The position numbers and the translations under genes were made by a program. The notes below the pieces were generated by a model that was given only the letters and a program-made list of their open reading frames with translations, did not search any database and was not told where the DNA came from. 64,000 bases of DNA from Clostridiales bacterium. Lineage in GTDB: Bacteria > Bacillota > Clostridia > Saccharofermentanales > Saccharofermentanaceae. Numbering within the stretch: position 1 is the stretch's first letter; each line of letters begins with the position of its first letter. The stretch is taken from positions 62,001 through 126,000 of the forward strand of contig JAFWMQ010000012.1 of NCBI GenBank assembly GCA_017510605.1, written 5' to 3'. Positions 15,092 to 23,808 of the stretch are shown here, piece by piece.

Positions 15092-16243
15092 ATGTCAGTA
15101 TGTCCTAATTGCGGAGCAGCCGGTAACGGCGAAAAGTTTTGTGTGAATTGCGGAACCCTGCTTCCTGTTGAGGAGCAGGCCCAGCCTGTCCGGCAGGCTC
15201 AGCCGCAACCGGCACCTGCACCTGCACCGTCTCAGCCGCAGGCGATACCCGTACAACCTGTTTACGATCAGCCGGGCCAGGCCTATCAGCCTGCACCCGC
15301 ACCGGGATATGCACAGCAGACCAATGGATATCAGCCTGCACCTGCCCCGGGATATGCACAGCCGGGTTGGCAGCAGCCTAATCAGGGCTATCAGCAGCCT
15401 GACTATATGCAGCAGGGTATGGGTTATCAGCCGCAGCCCGGAATGGGTTATCAACAGCAGCCCGGCATGGGGTATCAGGGCTACCAGCCACAGATGCAGT
15501 CTTCTTACGTTCCCGAACCGAAGAAGTCAACGAACGGCGCGTGCATTGCCGGATTTATCCTGGGTCTGGTCGGAATATTTACTTTCGCTATTCCGAGTTT
15601 TATCGGTTTTATCGTGAGTTTGATCGGTGTAATCGTCGCATTTGTAAAGAAACAGAAGGGTAAGGTCCTAGGAATCATAGGCATGGTACTCTCGCTCCTC
15701 ATGATGGTCGGAATGATTCTTTTCATGGCTAATGCGGATAAGATCAGCGAAGCTTTGGATTCGAATGCTGAAGGTCAGTCGTTTGAAGAGATGCTTTTCA
15801 ATGATTCGTATGAGGGAAAGATAGAGATCATAAGCGAGACGGAATGGCTCGAGAAGAACAGCGGTTCATGCCTGATTTTCGAAGCGGATGATAACTTCAA
15901 GTATTATCAGGATTACCGTGATCTGACCAACAACTATTACACCGGTACTTATGAGATCTATTTCGGTTATGAGGCGATGGATGTTATTGAACAGAGGTAT
16001 GCACAGTACGGTTATACGTCTGATTCTCTCTGTGACAAGGTCGAAGGGGAGCGCGGTGTATCCGGAGTTAAAGATTTCATGGTCCTCGTAATCCATAATG
16101 ACGGATGCTGGATCGACGGTGTAAACACCATTGACTTAAAGTGGGATAACGTTTACATGGGTTATTACGATGCCAACAAAAATACTATGGATCTTGAATT
16201 CCTGGAAAGCGGTCTGAATTATAAATTCATTCCTCATTCTTGA
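15092..16243 (+). CDS. Zinc-ribbon protein with Pro/Gln/Tyr repeat linker, membrane helices and exported tail
   Basis: A 383-residue protein. The N-terminal zinc ribbon uses C4, C7, C17 and C20. Residues 28-140 are a low-complexity linker with repeats of YQPAPAPGYAQ and GMGYQ types. Residues about 150-215 carry two or three helices of the DUF4190 type, with the basic loop KKQKGKVLG. The last 160 residues (EWLEKNSGSCLIFEADDNF and onward) are probably outside the cell. The ribosome site GGGGAGGAT is strong. The arrangement suggests a cytosolic zinc-binding sensor arm tethered to the membrane, but the function is not known. The 3' end overlaps the convergent cyclase by 17 bases. Confidence 0.75.
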   Translation: MSVCPNCGAAGNGEKFCVNCGTLLPVEEQAQPVRQAQPQPAPAPAPSQPQAIPVQPVYDQPGQAYQPAPAPGYAQQTNGYQPAPAPGYAQPGWQQPNQGYQQPDYMQQGMGYQPQPGMGYQQQPGMGYQGYQPQMQSSYVPEPKKSTNGACIAGFILGLVGIFTFAIPSFIGFIVSLIGVIVAFVKKQKGKVLGIIGMVLSLLMMVGMILFMANADKISEALDSNAEGQSFEEMLFNDSYEGKIEIISETEWLEKNSGSCLIFEADDNFKYYQDYRDLTNNYYTGTYEIYFGYEAMDVIEQRYAQYGYTSDSLCDKVEGERGVSGVKDFMVLVIHNDGCWIDGVNTIDLKWDNVYMGYYDANKNTMDLEFLESGLNYKFIPHS

Positions 16244-17327
16244 CCTGATAATGGCTGACTCTCTGATCCGTTCCCATTGAGCGGTAATAATCGGCTTTGG
16301 ACTTGTACATGATGTCGTCTGATCTCTTGATGACACCATCGATGTCTTCATCGCGTCCGCGGATGGCATATCCGGTCGAGATGCTGTAGCCTGCGCCTGT
16401 TACGCCTTCAATGATCTTTTTCTCGTCAGAAGATACCTCGTCCTCATTGGAATGAAGGTAGAGGATAAGGAACTCATCGCCGCCGATCCTGTAGGCCATT
16501 GTATTTGAGTCAGTGACTTTCAGCATGCATTCGCCGATCTTCGTAAGCGCTTTGTCTCCTGCCTGATGTCCTTCGGAATCATTGAGGTCCTTAAGGCCGT
16601 TCATGTCGAGTGAAATAACTGCTTTTATGCTCTTGTTATAGAACTTGAAGTCATCGTAGAGAGCCTGTCTGTTGAGAAGCCCCGTCAGAGTATCTCTTCT
16701 GTTGTCATTGGAGAAGAGGACCAGATAGAAACAGATAGAGCAGAACATGATGGCTTCATTTAGCCTTACGCCGCCGTACAGGGCATCTAAAAAGGACGAT
16801 GACAGGCAGAAAACGGCGCATATCGGCGGGATGTATTTCTCCAGACTGCTTTTCTCGGAGAAGTTCTTAAATACGATCCATAATATCAACAACAAATATA
16901 CGACCGGAACGACAAAGGGAATATATCCCAAAGGTCCTCTGTAGAATGCGTAATTCTCATCGTATCCGAATGAGATATCGGTAAAGAATGCCGAGCTGGT
17001 CGATGCAAGTGTAATAAGGCTGGGGATCCAGTAGATGAATCTTCTTTTGTTGCGCGGAACGACTACGAGGAGAAGTCCTAAAGCTGCCGTTGAGCGCATG
17101 GTATAACCGATTACGGACAGCAGTATCCTGAAAAAGCGCAATGCCGGATCTGTTGAACAGACTACCTCTAATGAATCCTCAACAACAAGAAACAGACAGC
17201 TGAGCACGGTCAGCCAGAAATAATTGGTCTCTGTATTTCTGAATCGTTTTCTGGGCCACAGCTTAATACAGAATATCAGTATCGCAAATATGGTGACCCA
17301 GTGACGATATAGCATATCTATTAGCAT
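16227..17327 (-). CDS. Membrane-bound diguanylate cyclase
   Basis: A protein of about 366 residues. Six or more helices fill residues 1-205, a membrane sensor without a recognised name. A GGDEF domain follows (RIGGDEF, near 282-286), with the preceding NDSEGHQAGD turn intact. The RxxD inhibitory site is missing (SNTM). The start at 17327 is chosen because AAGG lies eight bases upstream; an ATG at 17333 would be too close to it. The product should be c-di-GMP. The gene is divergent from the lipoprotein at 17481, with very close promoters between them. Confidence 0.8.
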   Translation of the reverse strand: MLIDMLYRHWVTIFAILIFCIKLWPRKRFRNTETNYFWLTVLSCLFLVVEDSLEVVCSTDPALRFFRILLSVIGYTMRSTAALGLLLVVVPRNKRRFIYWIPSLITLASTSSAFFTDISFGYDENYAFYRGPLGYIPFVVPVVYLLLILWIVFKNFSEKSSLEKYIPPICAVFCLSSSFLDALYGGVRLNEAIMFCSICFYLVLFSNDNRRDTLTGLLNRQALYDDFKFYNKSIKAVISLDMNGLKDLNDSEGHQAGDKALTKIGECMLKVTDSNTMAYRIGGDEFLILYLHSNEDEVSSDEKKIIEGVTGAGYSISTGYAIRGRDEDIDGVIKRSDDIMYKSKADYYRSMGTDQRVSHYQVKNEE

Positions 17328-17383
17328 AAGCATTACCTTATCGGATCTTAAATAAGACTGCCCGGGACTGTGCGGACAGTTTT

Positions 17384-17392
17384 ATTATATCA
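17384..17392 (-). promoter_or_regulatory. Extended -10 (minus strand) for the membrane cyclase
   Basis: On the minus strand this reads TG-A-TATAAT. It lies 10 bases from the opposing -10 at 17403-17408, so both promoters share DNA. Confidence 0.45.
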
Positions 17393-17402
17393 CCTCATCT
17401 TT

Positions 17403-17408
17403 TATAAT
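17403..17408 (+). promoter_or_regulatory. -10 box for the lipoprotein at 17.5 kb
   Basis: TATAAT preceded by CTTT. The start is expected near 17415, giving a leader of about 65 bases. Confidence 0.4.
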
Positions 17409-17480
17409 GGCTTGAAAGAAGGCATTTCGCAGCCTTCAGAATTACCGGTACCATTGTGAATTAACAGGAGAAAGACGCAT

Positions 17481-18053
17481 ATGATCAACCCCGGATCACA
17501 TGAACTAACGAAAAAGATTTGTGTTTTTGCTGTGGTTATTGCAATGATGTTTTTCACGCTCTCAGGATGCAAGAACGAGTCTGCGTCTCGTACCCGGAAT
17601 AAGACCAAGACACCAACCCGAACCGAACAGGAACGCCCGACCAGTGTCGTGCTGCCTTTGGACGAACCGGAAAACGAAGAGTACGATGTCAGTGCTTACC
17701 GGATTCAAAACCGGACTTTTTATGAAGAACCGCAAACAGTGATCACCCAGGACCAGTTAAAAGAATATGCAGAATCCAAGCTGGATACGGTTACCCTTGC
17801 TGCCGATGGTTATTTCGAGGGAACTTATCAGGGCTATAAATTTACGATAGTCGGTGTTGACAGTTTTACCGAATGGTTAGAGTACATGGATTATTCTGAC
17901 AGGAACGGTGACCAGGGCGGATTGCAGCTTTGGCACCATAGAGGGAATCTGGAGTATGAAGTAATAGAATTTTACAAAGACCCGTCCGGGAACTTTTTGG
18001 CAGTAACCCAATGCCGTGACTATAAAGTAATCTGTGAGTTTTTTGAACGCTAA
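17481..18053 (+). CDS. Lipoprotein, paralogue of the 12.7 kb lipoprotein
   Basis: A 190-residue precursor with lipobox LSGC. A basic Thr/Arg-rich spacer follows, then a domain with YDVSAYRIQNRTFYEE and an ending FYKDPSGNFLAVTQCRDYKV shared with the protein at 12721-13326. The ribosome site ACAGGAGAAAG is strong. It is followed after 46 bases by the J-domain gene, possibly in one transcript. Function is unknown. Confidence 0.7.
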   Translation: MINPGSHELTKKICVFAVVIAMMFFTLSGCKNESASRTRNKTKTPTRTEQERPTSVVLPLDEPENEEYDVSAYRIQNRTFYEEPQTVITQDQLKEYAESKLDTVTLAADGYFEGTYQGYKFTIVGVDSFTEWLEYMDYSDRNGDQGGLQLWHHRGNLEYEVIEFYKDPSGNFLAVTQCRDYKVICEFFER

Positions 18054-18099
18054 TAATGTTCGAAAAGAAAGAGGATCGGATAAACTCGGGACTATATAC

Positions 18100-18549
18100 A
18101 TGAATCGAAAAGCATTAACTACAATTCAGATCATCCTGGCCGTTATTGCAGTGGCATATTTTATAATGCCGGATTTTTTAGTCGGCCCTTTTGATGATGC
18201 GATTCTGGCAGCAGCAGCTGTGTGTGCCGAGGTTGCGCTATTCATTTATCAAGCTGCCAGAAAAACTTCGAATTCAAGGCCAAACTTTGAAGATACCGGT
18301 TATCAGCAAGACCATCATGATAATGCATATTATAGTAATGCGAATAATCAGACTAACGAAGCAAAAAATGATTCTGGTGATCAGGATGATGAATTCCGGT
18401 TTTTTGCCGGATGTACTGATTGGGAACAAGTAAAATCAAGATACAGAGATCTGATGAAGATCTATCATCCTGATGCAGGAGGACATGAAGAGGCTTCAAA
18501 AAGGATAAATGCAGAATATAATATATTAAAGAAAAAATACGGACATTAA
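18100..18549 (+). CDS. Membrane-anchored J-domain protein
   Basis: A 149-residue protein. Residues 8-52 form a hydrophobic hairpin with MPDFLVGPFDDA, reminiscent of DUF1232 (YkvA-like). A flexible Asn/Asp-rich linker covers 55-98. A short C-terminal J domain (WEQVKSRYRDLMKIYHPDAGG) has the HPD motif at 123-125. J domains recruit and stimulate Hsp70 (DnaK); anchoring would bring DnaK to the membrane. The start at 18100 is chosen because the longer frame (from GTG 18034) would overlap the previous gene; no strong ribosome site is seen. Confidence 0.75.
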   Translation: MNRKALTTIQIILAVIAVAYFIMPDFLVGPFDDAILAAAAVCAEVALFIYQAARKTSNSRPNFEDTGYQQDHHDNAYYSNANNQTNEAKNDSGDQDDEFRFFAGCTDWEQVKSRYRDLMKIYHPDAGGHEEASKRINAEYNILKKKYGH

Positions 18550-18564
18550 GCAGGAGGTAATCAT

Positions 18565-18906
18565 ATGTTTTGGCAGCAAAGACCTAATTCTGAAAACTGG
18601 ATCGATCAGATCCGTTACTTTACAGATTCCAACAAAAAGTTATCTGAAGACGAGCTGCGTGATGCTTTTATCAATCTTGCTCATTTATATGTAACAGATT
18701 TTACTAACCTCAAACTCTTAGAGAATAAGATCCTAAGAGAGTTTGGTAAAGAAGGTGAGGAAATCATTGAGGAGGCTATTACCGAGTCACCGGATGGCTT
18801 GGATTTAGCTGATATTGATGAAAATGACGGAGATGATCTTGATATTCTTGGAATTACTCTGAACATGTGTGATTACATCGAAGATCGCTGGTTTCCGGAA
18901 AAATAA
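18565..18906 (+). CDS. Small acidic hypothetical protein
   Basis: A 113-residue soluble, helical, strongly acidic protein (DLADIDENDGDDLDILG). It has no recognised domain. AGGAGGTAATCAT provides a strong ribosome site, 15 bases after the J-domain stop, so the two are very likely co-transcribed. It could be a partner or client of the J-domain protein; that is inference from position only. Confidence 0.6.
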   Translation: MFWQQRPNSENWIDQIRYFTDSNKKLSEDELRDAFINLAHLYVTDFTNLKLLENKILREFGKEGEEIIEEAITESPDGLDLADIDENDGDDLDILGITLNMCDYIEDRWFPEK

Positions 18907-18964
18907 ATAGAGCCGAAGGGCTACATGCCATAGGAATACGTGTCGCAGCAATTTAATTACTCAG

Positions 18965-18990
18965 AACGCTCCCATTGGATTGGGAGCGTT
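18965..18990 (+). terminator. Strong hairpin after the J-domain operon
   Basis: AACGCTCCCA (18965-18974) pairs perfectly with TGGGAGCGTT (18981-18990) around TTGGAT. Only a short T-poor tail follows (ACGTTATAAA), so it may be a terminator with modest efficiency. Confidence 0.6.
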
Positions 18991-19007
18991 ACGTTATAAA
19001 ACGGATG

Positions 19008-19013
19008 TATAAT
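19008..19013 (+). promoter_or_regulatory. -10 box for the double zinc-ribbon gene
   Basis: TATAAT preceded directly by TG. The start near 19020 gives a leader of about 34 bases to GTG 19054. Confidence 0.4.
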
Positions 19014-19053
19014 CTTTATAGTTTAATCTTCTGCGAAAATGGAGGAAAAACCG

Positions 19054-19956
19054 GTGCCAGTTTGCATCAGATGTGGAGCAATAACAGAAACAGGCTTCAA
19101 GTTTTGCGAGATGTGTGGATATCCTGTCCAAAACAATAATCAAAAAGCATCGCAAAATAGTGGGACACAAAGTAATTCTTCATCATCACAGTCAGACGTA
19201 GTAGTATGTATAAGATGCGGAATTAAGCGCAAATTGTCAGATAAGCTTTGTTGGAATTGTGGTTGCAAGAATCAGGATCAACTCGGAATGGCAGGATCTA
19301 ATACAGCCTTTCAAGAAATTTGGACAAAAGAAAAATACATAGCTGAACTTGATCGCATGATAGCGTATTTCAGCAAAATGAAATCCTGGTATGATGCACA
19401 TAATTCATATATAAAAAAAATGAATGAGATAAAAAAAGAATTAGGGGATGACTCGCATACAAGGAGACGCAGGCATAGAGAAGATGATGATTTATTTGAT
19501 TTGATAAGCAATAGTACTCTTAAAGATGCAGCTGCCTTTTTGTGGGTGCTTAGCGGATCACTTTCATTCACTGTTTTAATCTTATTTATTGGTTTTTCGT
19601 CAGTAAATTTGATAGCTTCACTATTGATAGCTATCGGTGGTTTGGGGATATGTGGCTTATTAATTTGTTTTGGGGTTCTTCTTTGGAAAAAACGAGCAGA
19701 GGAAGAGGCAAAATTACGCGAAGAATTAAAACAAGTGAATTCTCAAATCACCTATATTTATAGAACACTATGGGTTTATTACAAAAAATATGGTCCTTGT
19801 ATTTTAGGTTTTGATGATACTAATCCGAGAAAGATTGAAATGATAAGAGACTATATGATATCCGGAAAAGCTAATACAGTAGAAAAGGCAAGAAAGATGG
19901 CTAATAAAAAACTATCTGCGAATTATTATCTATCCTTTTCCAAGAAGCTTAGATAG
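19054..19956 (+). CDS. Double zinc-ribbon membrane protein
   Basis: A 300-residue protein starting at GTG 19054 (MPVCIRCGAITETG), chosen because GGAGG lies eight bases upstream; an ATG at 19039 contains that site and has none of its own. Zinc ribbons use C4, C7, C18, C21 and C52, C55, C66, C69. A Ser/Asn/Gln linker separates them. A helical region, two membrane helices (about 160-215) and a coiled coil (218-240) follow. The DNA is clearly more AT-rich than earlier genes. Function unknown. The 3' end overlaps the convergent gene by 27 bases. Confidence 0.7.
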   Translation: MPVCIRCGAITETGFKFCEMCGYPVQNNNQKASQNSGTQSNSSSSQSDVVVCIRCGIKRKLSDKLCWNCGCKNQDQLGMAGSNTAFQEIWTKEKYIAELDRMIAYFSKMKSWYDAHNSYIKKMNEIKKELGDDSHTRRRRHREDDDLFDLISNSTLKDAAAFLWVLSGSLSFTVLILFIGFSSVNLIASLLIAIGGLGICGLLICFGVLLWKKRAEEEAKLREELKQVNSQITYIYRTLWVYYKKYGPCILGFDDTNPRKIEMIRDYMISGKANTVEKARKMANKKLSANYYLSFSKKLR

Positions 19957-20259
19957 CAACATAAAACCAAATATAATAGTCAATACTATAGTCATAAAAA
20001 TAAAATAGGCTACAGCCATAATAGTCGTATTTTTGTTATCAGATGATTTCTTTTTGTAATTCATTTCGGCTTGACGTGCTTTAGCCATCTCTTTAGCTTC
20101 GACTTGTTTAGTTTTCTCTTTTTCAATTAAGAGCCGTTGAATAGTTTCAACATCCAACAGTATTTTTGAACCACATTGACTGCAGAACTTTGCAATATTA
20201 TCAGGGTCCAAGTTGATAGGGGCACCACAATTAGGGCAATTGGCAGAAATAGTTTTCAT
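19930..20259 (-). CDS. Small zinc-ribbon, coiled-coil, tail-anchored membrane protein
   Basis: A 109-residue protein. The N-terminal zinc ribbon is CPNCGAPINLDPDNIAKFCSQC. A charged helix (residues 35-72) follows, and a C-terminal membrane helix (VAYFIFMTIVLTIIFGFML). The minus-strand ribosome site GAGGTGG is strong. It converges on and overlaps the larger zinc-ribbon gene. Similar tail-anchored ribbons occur in many Clostridia without known role. Confidence 0.7.
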   Translation of the reverse strand: MKTISANCPNCGAPINLDPDNIAKFCSQCGSKILLDVETIQRLLIEKEKTKQVEAKEMAKARQAEMNYKKKSSDNKNTTIMAVAYFIFMTIVLTIIFGFMLLSKLLGKG

Positions 20260-20477
20260 GTTAACACCACCTCAGATTTGGTTTTTCCAGGTTAAGGACC
20301 TACCTCGATAAATTATTGTAAAAAGCATTTGCATCCTAATACATATACTAACACGCCCTCGTTGTCATTCTGTTGTGAAAGTGTAAACCATAAGAAAAGA
20401 ATAAATCATTGAAGCGTTATATAATAATCATGTGTTTTTGTCGGCCTGTGACTTTTTGAATGTGCGAGGGCATAATA

Positions 20478-22301
20478 ATGAAGCATTCATTCAGTGATAG
20501 ATTTCAATACTGGTTCGATAACCAGATGTCCAAAGGAACCATAGCCTTAATTAGATTATTGCTCTTGGCAACTGTTGCCTCTATTGTTGTTATTACGCTT
20601 GCGTTAGTAACATTCGGGTATAGCGATGCCAGATTCGGAGCAGATATCATTTGGGATAGTTTTGCTACGATCATGAATGCCTGGATGCCATCTTATGATG
20701 ATGGTGAAGGCAGAATTGGCTATCTGATCGTAATGGCTGTTGGAGCCATTATCGGTATTCTGATAACCAGTGTATTGATCGGTATTATTTCTACCGCTAT
20801 GGAACAACATATCGACGAGCTGAAAGACGGTAAGTCTAAAGTTCTCGAAAAGGATCATATAGTTATTCTTGGATTCATTCCCGGAGATTACACTTTGATC
20901 AAACAAGTCATTTTGGCAGCAGGAAGCAAAAAACGCACTATTGTTATCGGAAGCAATACTAAATGTGAAGAAATGATCGAACCCGTATTAGCGAATGTAA
21001 ATGTTCCCAAAAATGTAAAACTGATATTCCGATCGATTGATATTTTTGATCCGACTTCATTAGAGAAGTGTTCCTTAACAACAAGCAGACAGATAATTAT
21101 CAGTCCAATGGATGACAAGAAGACGATAAAAACTCTCCTGGCTGTTTCCCTGCTGATTAATAGCGCAGATAATGATAAGGTTCGAGTCAGTGCACTCGTA
21201 TATAATAATGAATATGCTTTCCCGGATACCGTTGCCGCTAAACACAATGTAACTACTATTCAGTTGCGTAATACTATCGCGAAAATGATAGCTCTTTCAT
21301 GTACTCAAACCGGTTTATCTGATGCTTTCAGGGAACTATTTGGTTTTGACGGCAATGAATTCTACTCTGTTGAGATGCGTGAAACTGTTGGCTTGAGCTT
21401 CAAAGATTTATCTTATCGACTGGATGAAGCAGCTCCGGTTGGAATAATACATGAAGGAAAAGTGGTTTTGAATCCTGATAAGGATTATAAGATAGCAGCT
21501 GAAGATCAAATAATTGTTTTTTCAGAAGAACCGAATCTGGCTACAGTTACTAATCTGCAATACCACGAAGTTCCTATGAGTCAATATCATTCTTCGGAAA
21601 CTAACAGAAAAGTCGCAATAATCGGATTCAATTATTCATTTAAGACCATTTTTAAGGAGATGTCGGGTGACATTTCCGAGGTGGTTATTGCCGGAATTCC
21701 CTCTGAAAAGAAAGATAAAATGATGAAATTGAATGCATTAAATGAACGAGAACTATCCTTCTATGATGAAGATATAACTGAAGAAGAGAATTTGCTGGAA
21801 CTGGTCAAACAAGTTAGTCATATAGTTGTTCTCAGCGATTATACTTTGGATGATGAAGATGCGGATCTTCAGAGTATTTTCCGCATAATGAGATTGAGAG
21901 ATATTCGAACGAAATTCAATCTTGACTTTAATATAACGGCCGAATTGAGAAAGAATGCTAATCTTAACCTCATTAATGAAGAAGGACACATAGATTATGT
22001 GGTAGCTTCCAATATGGCTTCTTTGTTCTTGGCGCAGCTGTCTGAGAACTATGAGATAAGGAGTATGTTTAAGGAAATACTAAGCAATGAGGGAAATGAG
22101 CTGCATTTGAAGAAGGCCGGCGATTTCGGTTGTGATGGTACATATACAACAGTTCAGTTAAGAAATCTGGCTTTGTCAAACAAATGCGTTTTCCTGGGAT
22201 ATCTCAAGGCAGAGACTTATGAAAGCTTCTTTAATCCTAAGTTGGAAGAGGAAATACAATTGGCTGCAGAGGATAGCTTGATAGTCTTGTCTGAGAATTA
22301 A
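20478..22301 (+). CDS. CASTOR/POLLUX-related ion channel with RCK domains
   Basis: A 607-residue protein. A helix near 22-46, a re-entrant pore-like region (IIWDSFATIMNAWMP) and a second helix (LIVMAVGAIIGILITSVLIG) form a minimal pore. A long cytosolic part begins HIVILGFIPGDYTLIKQVI, the RCK-type Rossmann domain. TrkA-C-like sequence near 290-355 and a second Rossmann-like unit (KVAIIGFNYSFKTIF) follow. This is the layout of bacterial relatives of plant CASTOR/POLLUX calcium or potassium channels. The start at 20478 follows GAGGG. It stands alone, followed by a palindrome. Confidence 0.8.
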   Translation: MKHSFSDRFQYWFDNQMSKGTIALIRLLLLATVASIVVITLALVTFGYSDARFGADIIWDSFATIMNAWMPSYDDGEGRIGYLIVMAVGAIIGILITSVLIGIISTAMEQHIDELKDGKSKVLEKDHIVILGFIPGDYTLIKQVILAAGSKKRTIVIGSNTKCEEMIEPVLANVNVPKNVKLIFRSIDIFDPTSLEKCSLTTSRQIIISPMDDKKTIKTLLAVSLLINSADNDKVRVSALVYNNEYAFPDTVAAKHNVTTIQLRNTIAKMIALSCTQTGLSDAFRELFGFDGNEFYSVEMRETVGLSFKDLSYRLDEAAPVGIIHEGKVVLNPDKDYKIAAEDQIIVFSEEPNLATVTNLQYHEVPMSQYHSSETNRKVAIIGFNYSFKTIFKEMSGDISEVVIAGIPSEKKDKMMKLNALNERELSFYDEDITEEENLLELVKQVSHIVVLSDYTLDDEDADLQSIFRIMRLRDIRTKFNLDFNITAELRKNANLNLINEEGHIDYVVASNMASLFLAQLSENYEIRSMFKEILSNEGNELHLKKAGDFGCDGTYTTVQLRNLALSNKCVFLGYLKAETYESFFNPKLEEEIQLAAEDSLIVLSEN

Positions 22302-22343
22302 TATTTCAACGAAATGTACAATGGCGCAGATCTGATAATTCCG

Positions 22344-22361
22344 GATCAGCATATGCTGATC
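22344..22361. terminator. 18-bp perfect palindrome between convergent genes
   Basis: GATCAGCATATGCTGATC is a perfect palindrome that can fold as a 7-bp stem with an ATAT loop on either strand. It lies between the channel stop (22301) and the dihydrouridine synthase stop (22367). No T-tract follows on either side, so a terminator is likely by position only. Confidence 0.45.
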
Positions 22362-22366
22362 GTTCC

Positions 22367-23320
22367 TTACGCTTCAGGCTGCATGTCCTCCAGCAACCTA
22401 TACGCAATCTCCTCATACTCCGAGTACTTCTTTGCCTTCATCAGGCGCTTGATGTCGCGTTCGCTGCTGTCAAAAAGGACCTGCCAGTAGGACCAGAGTT
22501 CCCTCATTTTGTAAAGGACGTTGATGTCAGGTGATATGACCTTCTGATATTCGTGATAGACGGTGTCGTGAAGCTTCTTGAGCTTTGTGAAGTCGGAATC
22601 CGTTGCGAAGCCTTTAAGCTTGTCCGCAAGTGACGGATCGGTAATAAGTCCCCGGCCTGACATGATGGGATCAGGATCGAAGCCGAATGATACAGACAGG
22701 TCTTTATAGTCATTAACGGTAAAGATATTGCCGTTATAAACGAGAGGGCATTTGGAATGTTCCAGCGCATATATGTAGTATTCTTTTCGGGTTTTGCCCT
22801 TATAAAAGTCAGATCTTATCCTGGGATGCACGATCAGCTCGCTCACAGGGAAGTTGTTAAATATCTCCATCAGATCGTAGAACTCATCAGGATTATAGTA
22901 GCCGAGCCTTGTCTTTATGGATATCTTCATGTTTTCTTGGGCAGCATAGGAGTAAATGTCATCCAGGAACCTCTGAAGCGCAGGTGTCTCCGGGAGGAAG
23001 GCTGCGCCTTTGCCTTTTGCGCAGACGGTTCCCGAAGGACAGCCGAGATTCAGGTTGACCTCGTTGTAACCCATCAGCTGAAGCTCTTTTGCGGCTTCAA
23101 TAAAATGCTCTGATCTGCTAGTAAGGATCTGGGGGACCAGGTTTATTCCGGTATTGTTCTCCGGAGCGATATCTTTTCGCTCGCGGGACGTCATAGGACA
23201 TTTATCGGAAGGTGAGATGAACGGTGCAAAGTACTTGTCGATGTGACCGTAGATCCCGTTATAAGCATTGCGGAATATGTAACCTGTAATGCCTTCGAGC
23301 GGCGCGAAATATAACTCCAT
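22367..23320 (-). CDS. tRNA-dihydrouridine synthase family protein
   Basis: A 317-residue FMN enzyme of the Dus family, which reduces uridine to 5,6-dihydrouridine in tRNA using NADPH. MELYFAPLEGITGYIFRNA is the conserved N-terminal strand. C94 in NLNLGCPSGTV is the catalytic cysteine. KTRLGY and VHPRIRSDFYKG are further Dus signatures (R and H contact tRNA or flavin). The start at 23320 is chosen for AAGGGATCGC just upstream; a longer frame to 23428 has no ribosome site. The particular Dus subtype cannot be fixed by eye. Confidence 0.9.
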   Translation of the reverse strand: MELYFAPLEGITGYIFRNAYNGIYGHIDKYFAPFISPSDKCPMTSRERKDIAPENNTGINLVPQILTSRSEHFIEAAKELQLMGYNEVNLNLGCPSGTVCAKGKGAAFLPETPALQRFLDDIYSYAAQENMKISIKTRLGYYNPDEFYDLMEIFNNFPVSELIVHPRIRSDFYKGKTRKEYYIYALEHSKCPLVYNGNIFTVNDYKDLSVSFGFDPDPIMSGRGLITDPSLADKLKGFATDSDFTKLKKLHDTVYHEYQKVISPDINVLYKMRELWSYWQVLFDSSERDIKRLMKAKKYSEYEEIAYRLLEDMQPEA

Positions 23321-23548
23321 GCGATCCCTTCCGTTGATGACCTGATGTCGGCTTTTATGTGAGCATCTGAATACACCGAGTATATCATTTACATCATTGG
23401 AGTCCCAAGATTTTCCATTATTATCCACACTTAAATCCGTATCTGTTGCTTAAGCATCAGATCGGGTCTGCATTACTGATTGTTGGAGCTCCCGGCTGCC
23501 GTGATAATAATGCCATCAAACAAAAAACACGTAAAGGAGGAAATAACA

Positions 23549-23782
23549 ATGGCACAGGAATTAAAGATAATCAGTGCCGGAGAAATGGATAAGATTGCCG
23601 GCGGTACAGTAAACGATAATCTTCAGCCGGAATCTGACAGCTTCGGAGGAATGATAGACGATATTATCAACGGCAAGAACTATGATGCCATCGCACAGAT
23701 GATTGCAGACTATCTCAATGGTGATGACGTAAGGACCAGAGAGGTTGATAACAACGTAGACATTTATGATTGCGAGATCTGA
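23549..23782 (+). CDS. Small protein with double-glycine leader (peptide 1)
   Basis: A 77-residue protein. Residues 1-19 (ELKIISAGEMDKIAGG) match a bacteriocin-type leader ending in GG, cleaved in other systems by C39 peptidase-transporters. The remaining 58 residues are acidic and hydrophilic, ending DNNVDIYDCEI with a single cysteine. The ribosome site AAAGGAGGAAA is very strong. It is the first of three tandem genes with gaps of 26 and 17 bases, and divergent from the dihydrouridine synthase. No transporter or immunity gene is nearby. Confidence 0.7.
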   Translation: MAQELKIISAGEMDKIAGGTVNDNLQPESDSFGGMIDDIINGKNYDAIAQMIADYLNGDDVRTREVDNNVDIYDCEI

Positions 23783-23808
23783 CACAGATAACGAGAAAGG
23801 AGTTTTTT

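Noticed and set aside
15240..15500. Minisatellite or repeat array
   Set aside because: The repeats of CAG/CCG-rich type are the coding sequence of the Pro/Gln/Tyr linker in one open frame.
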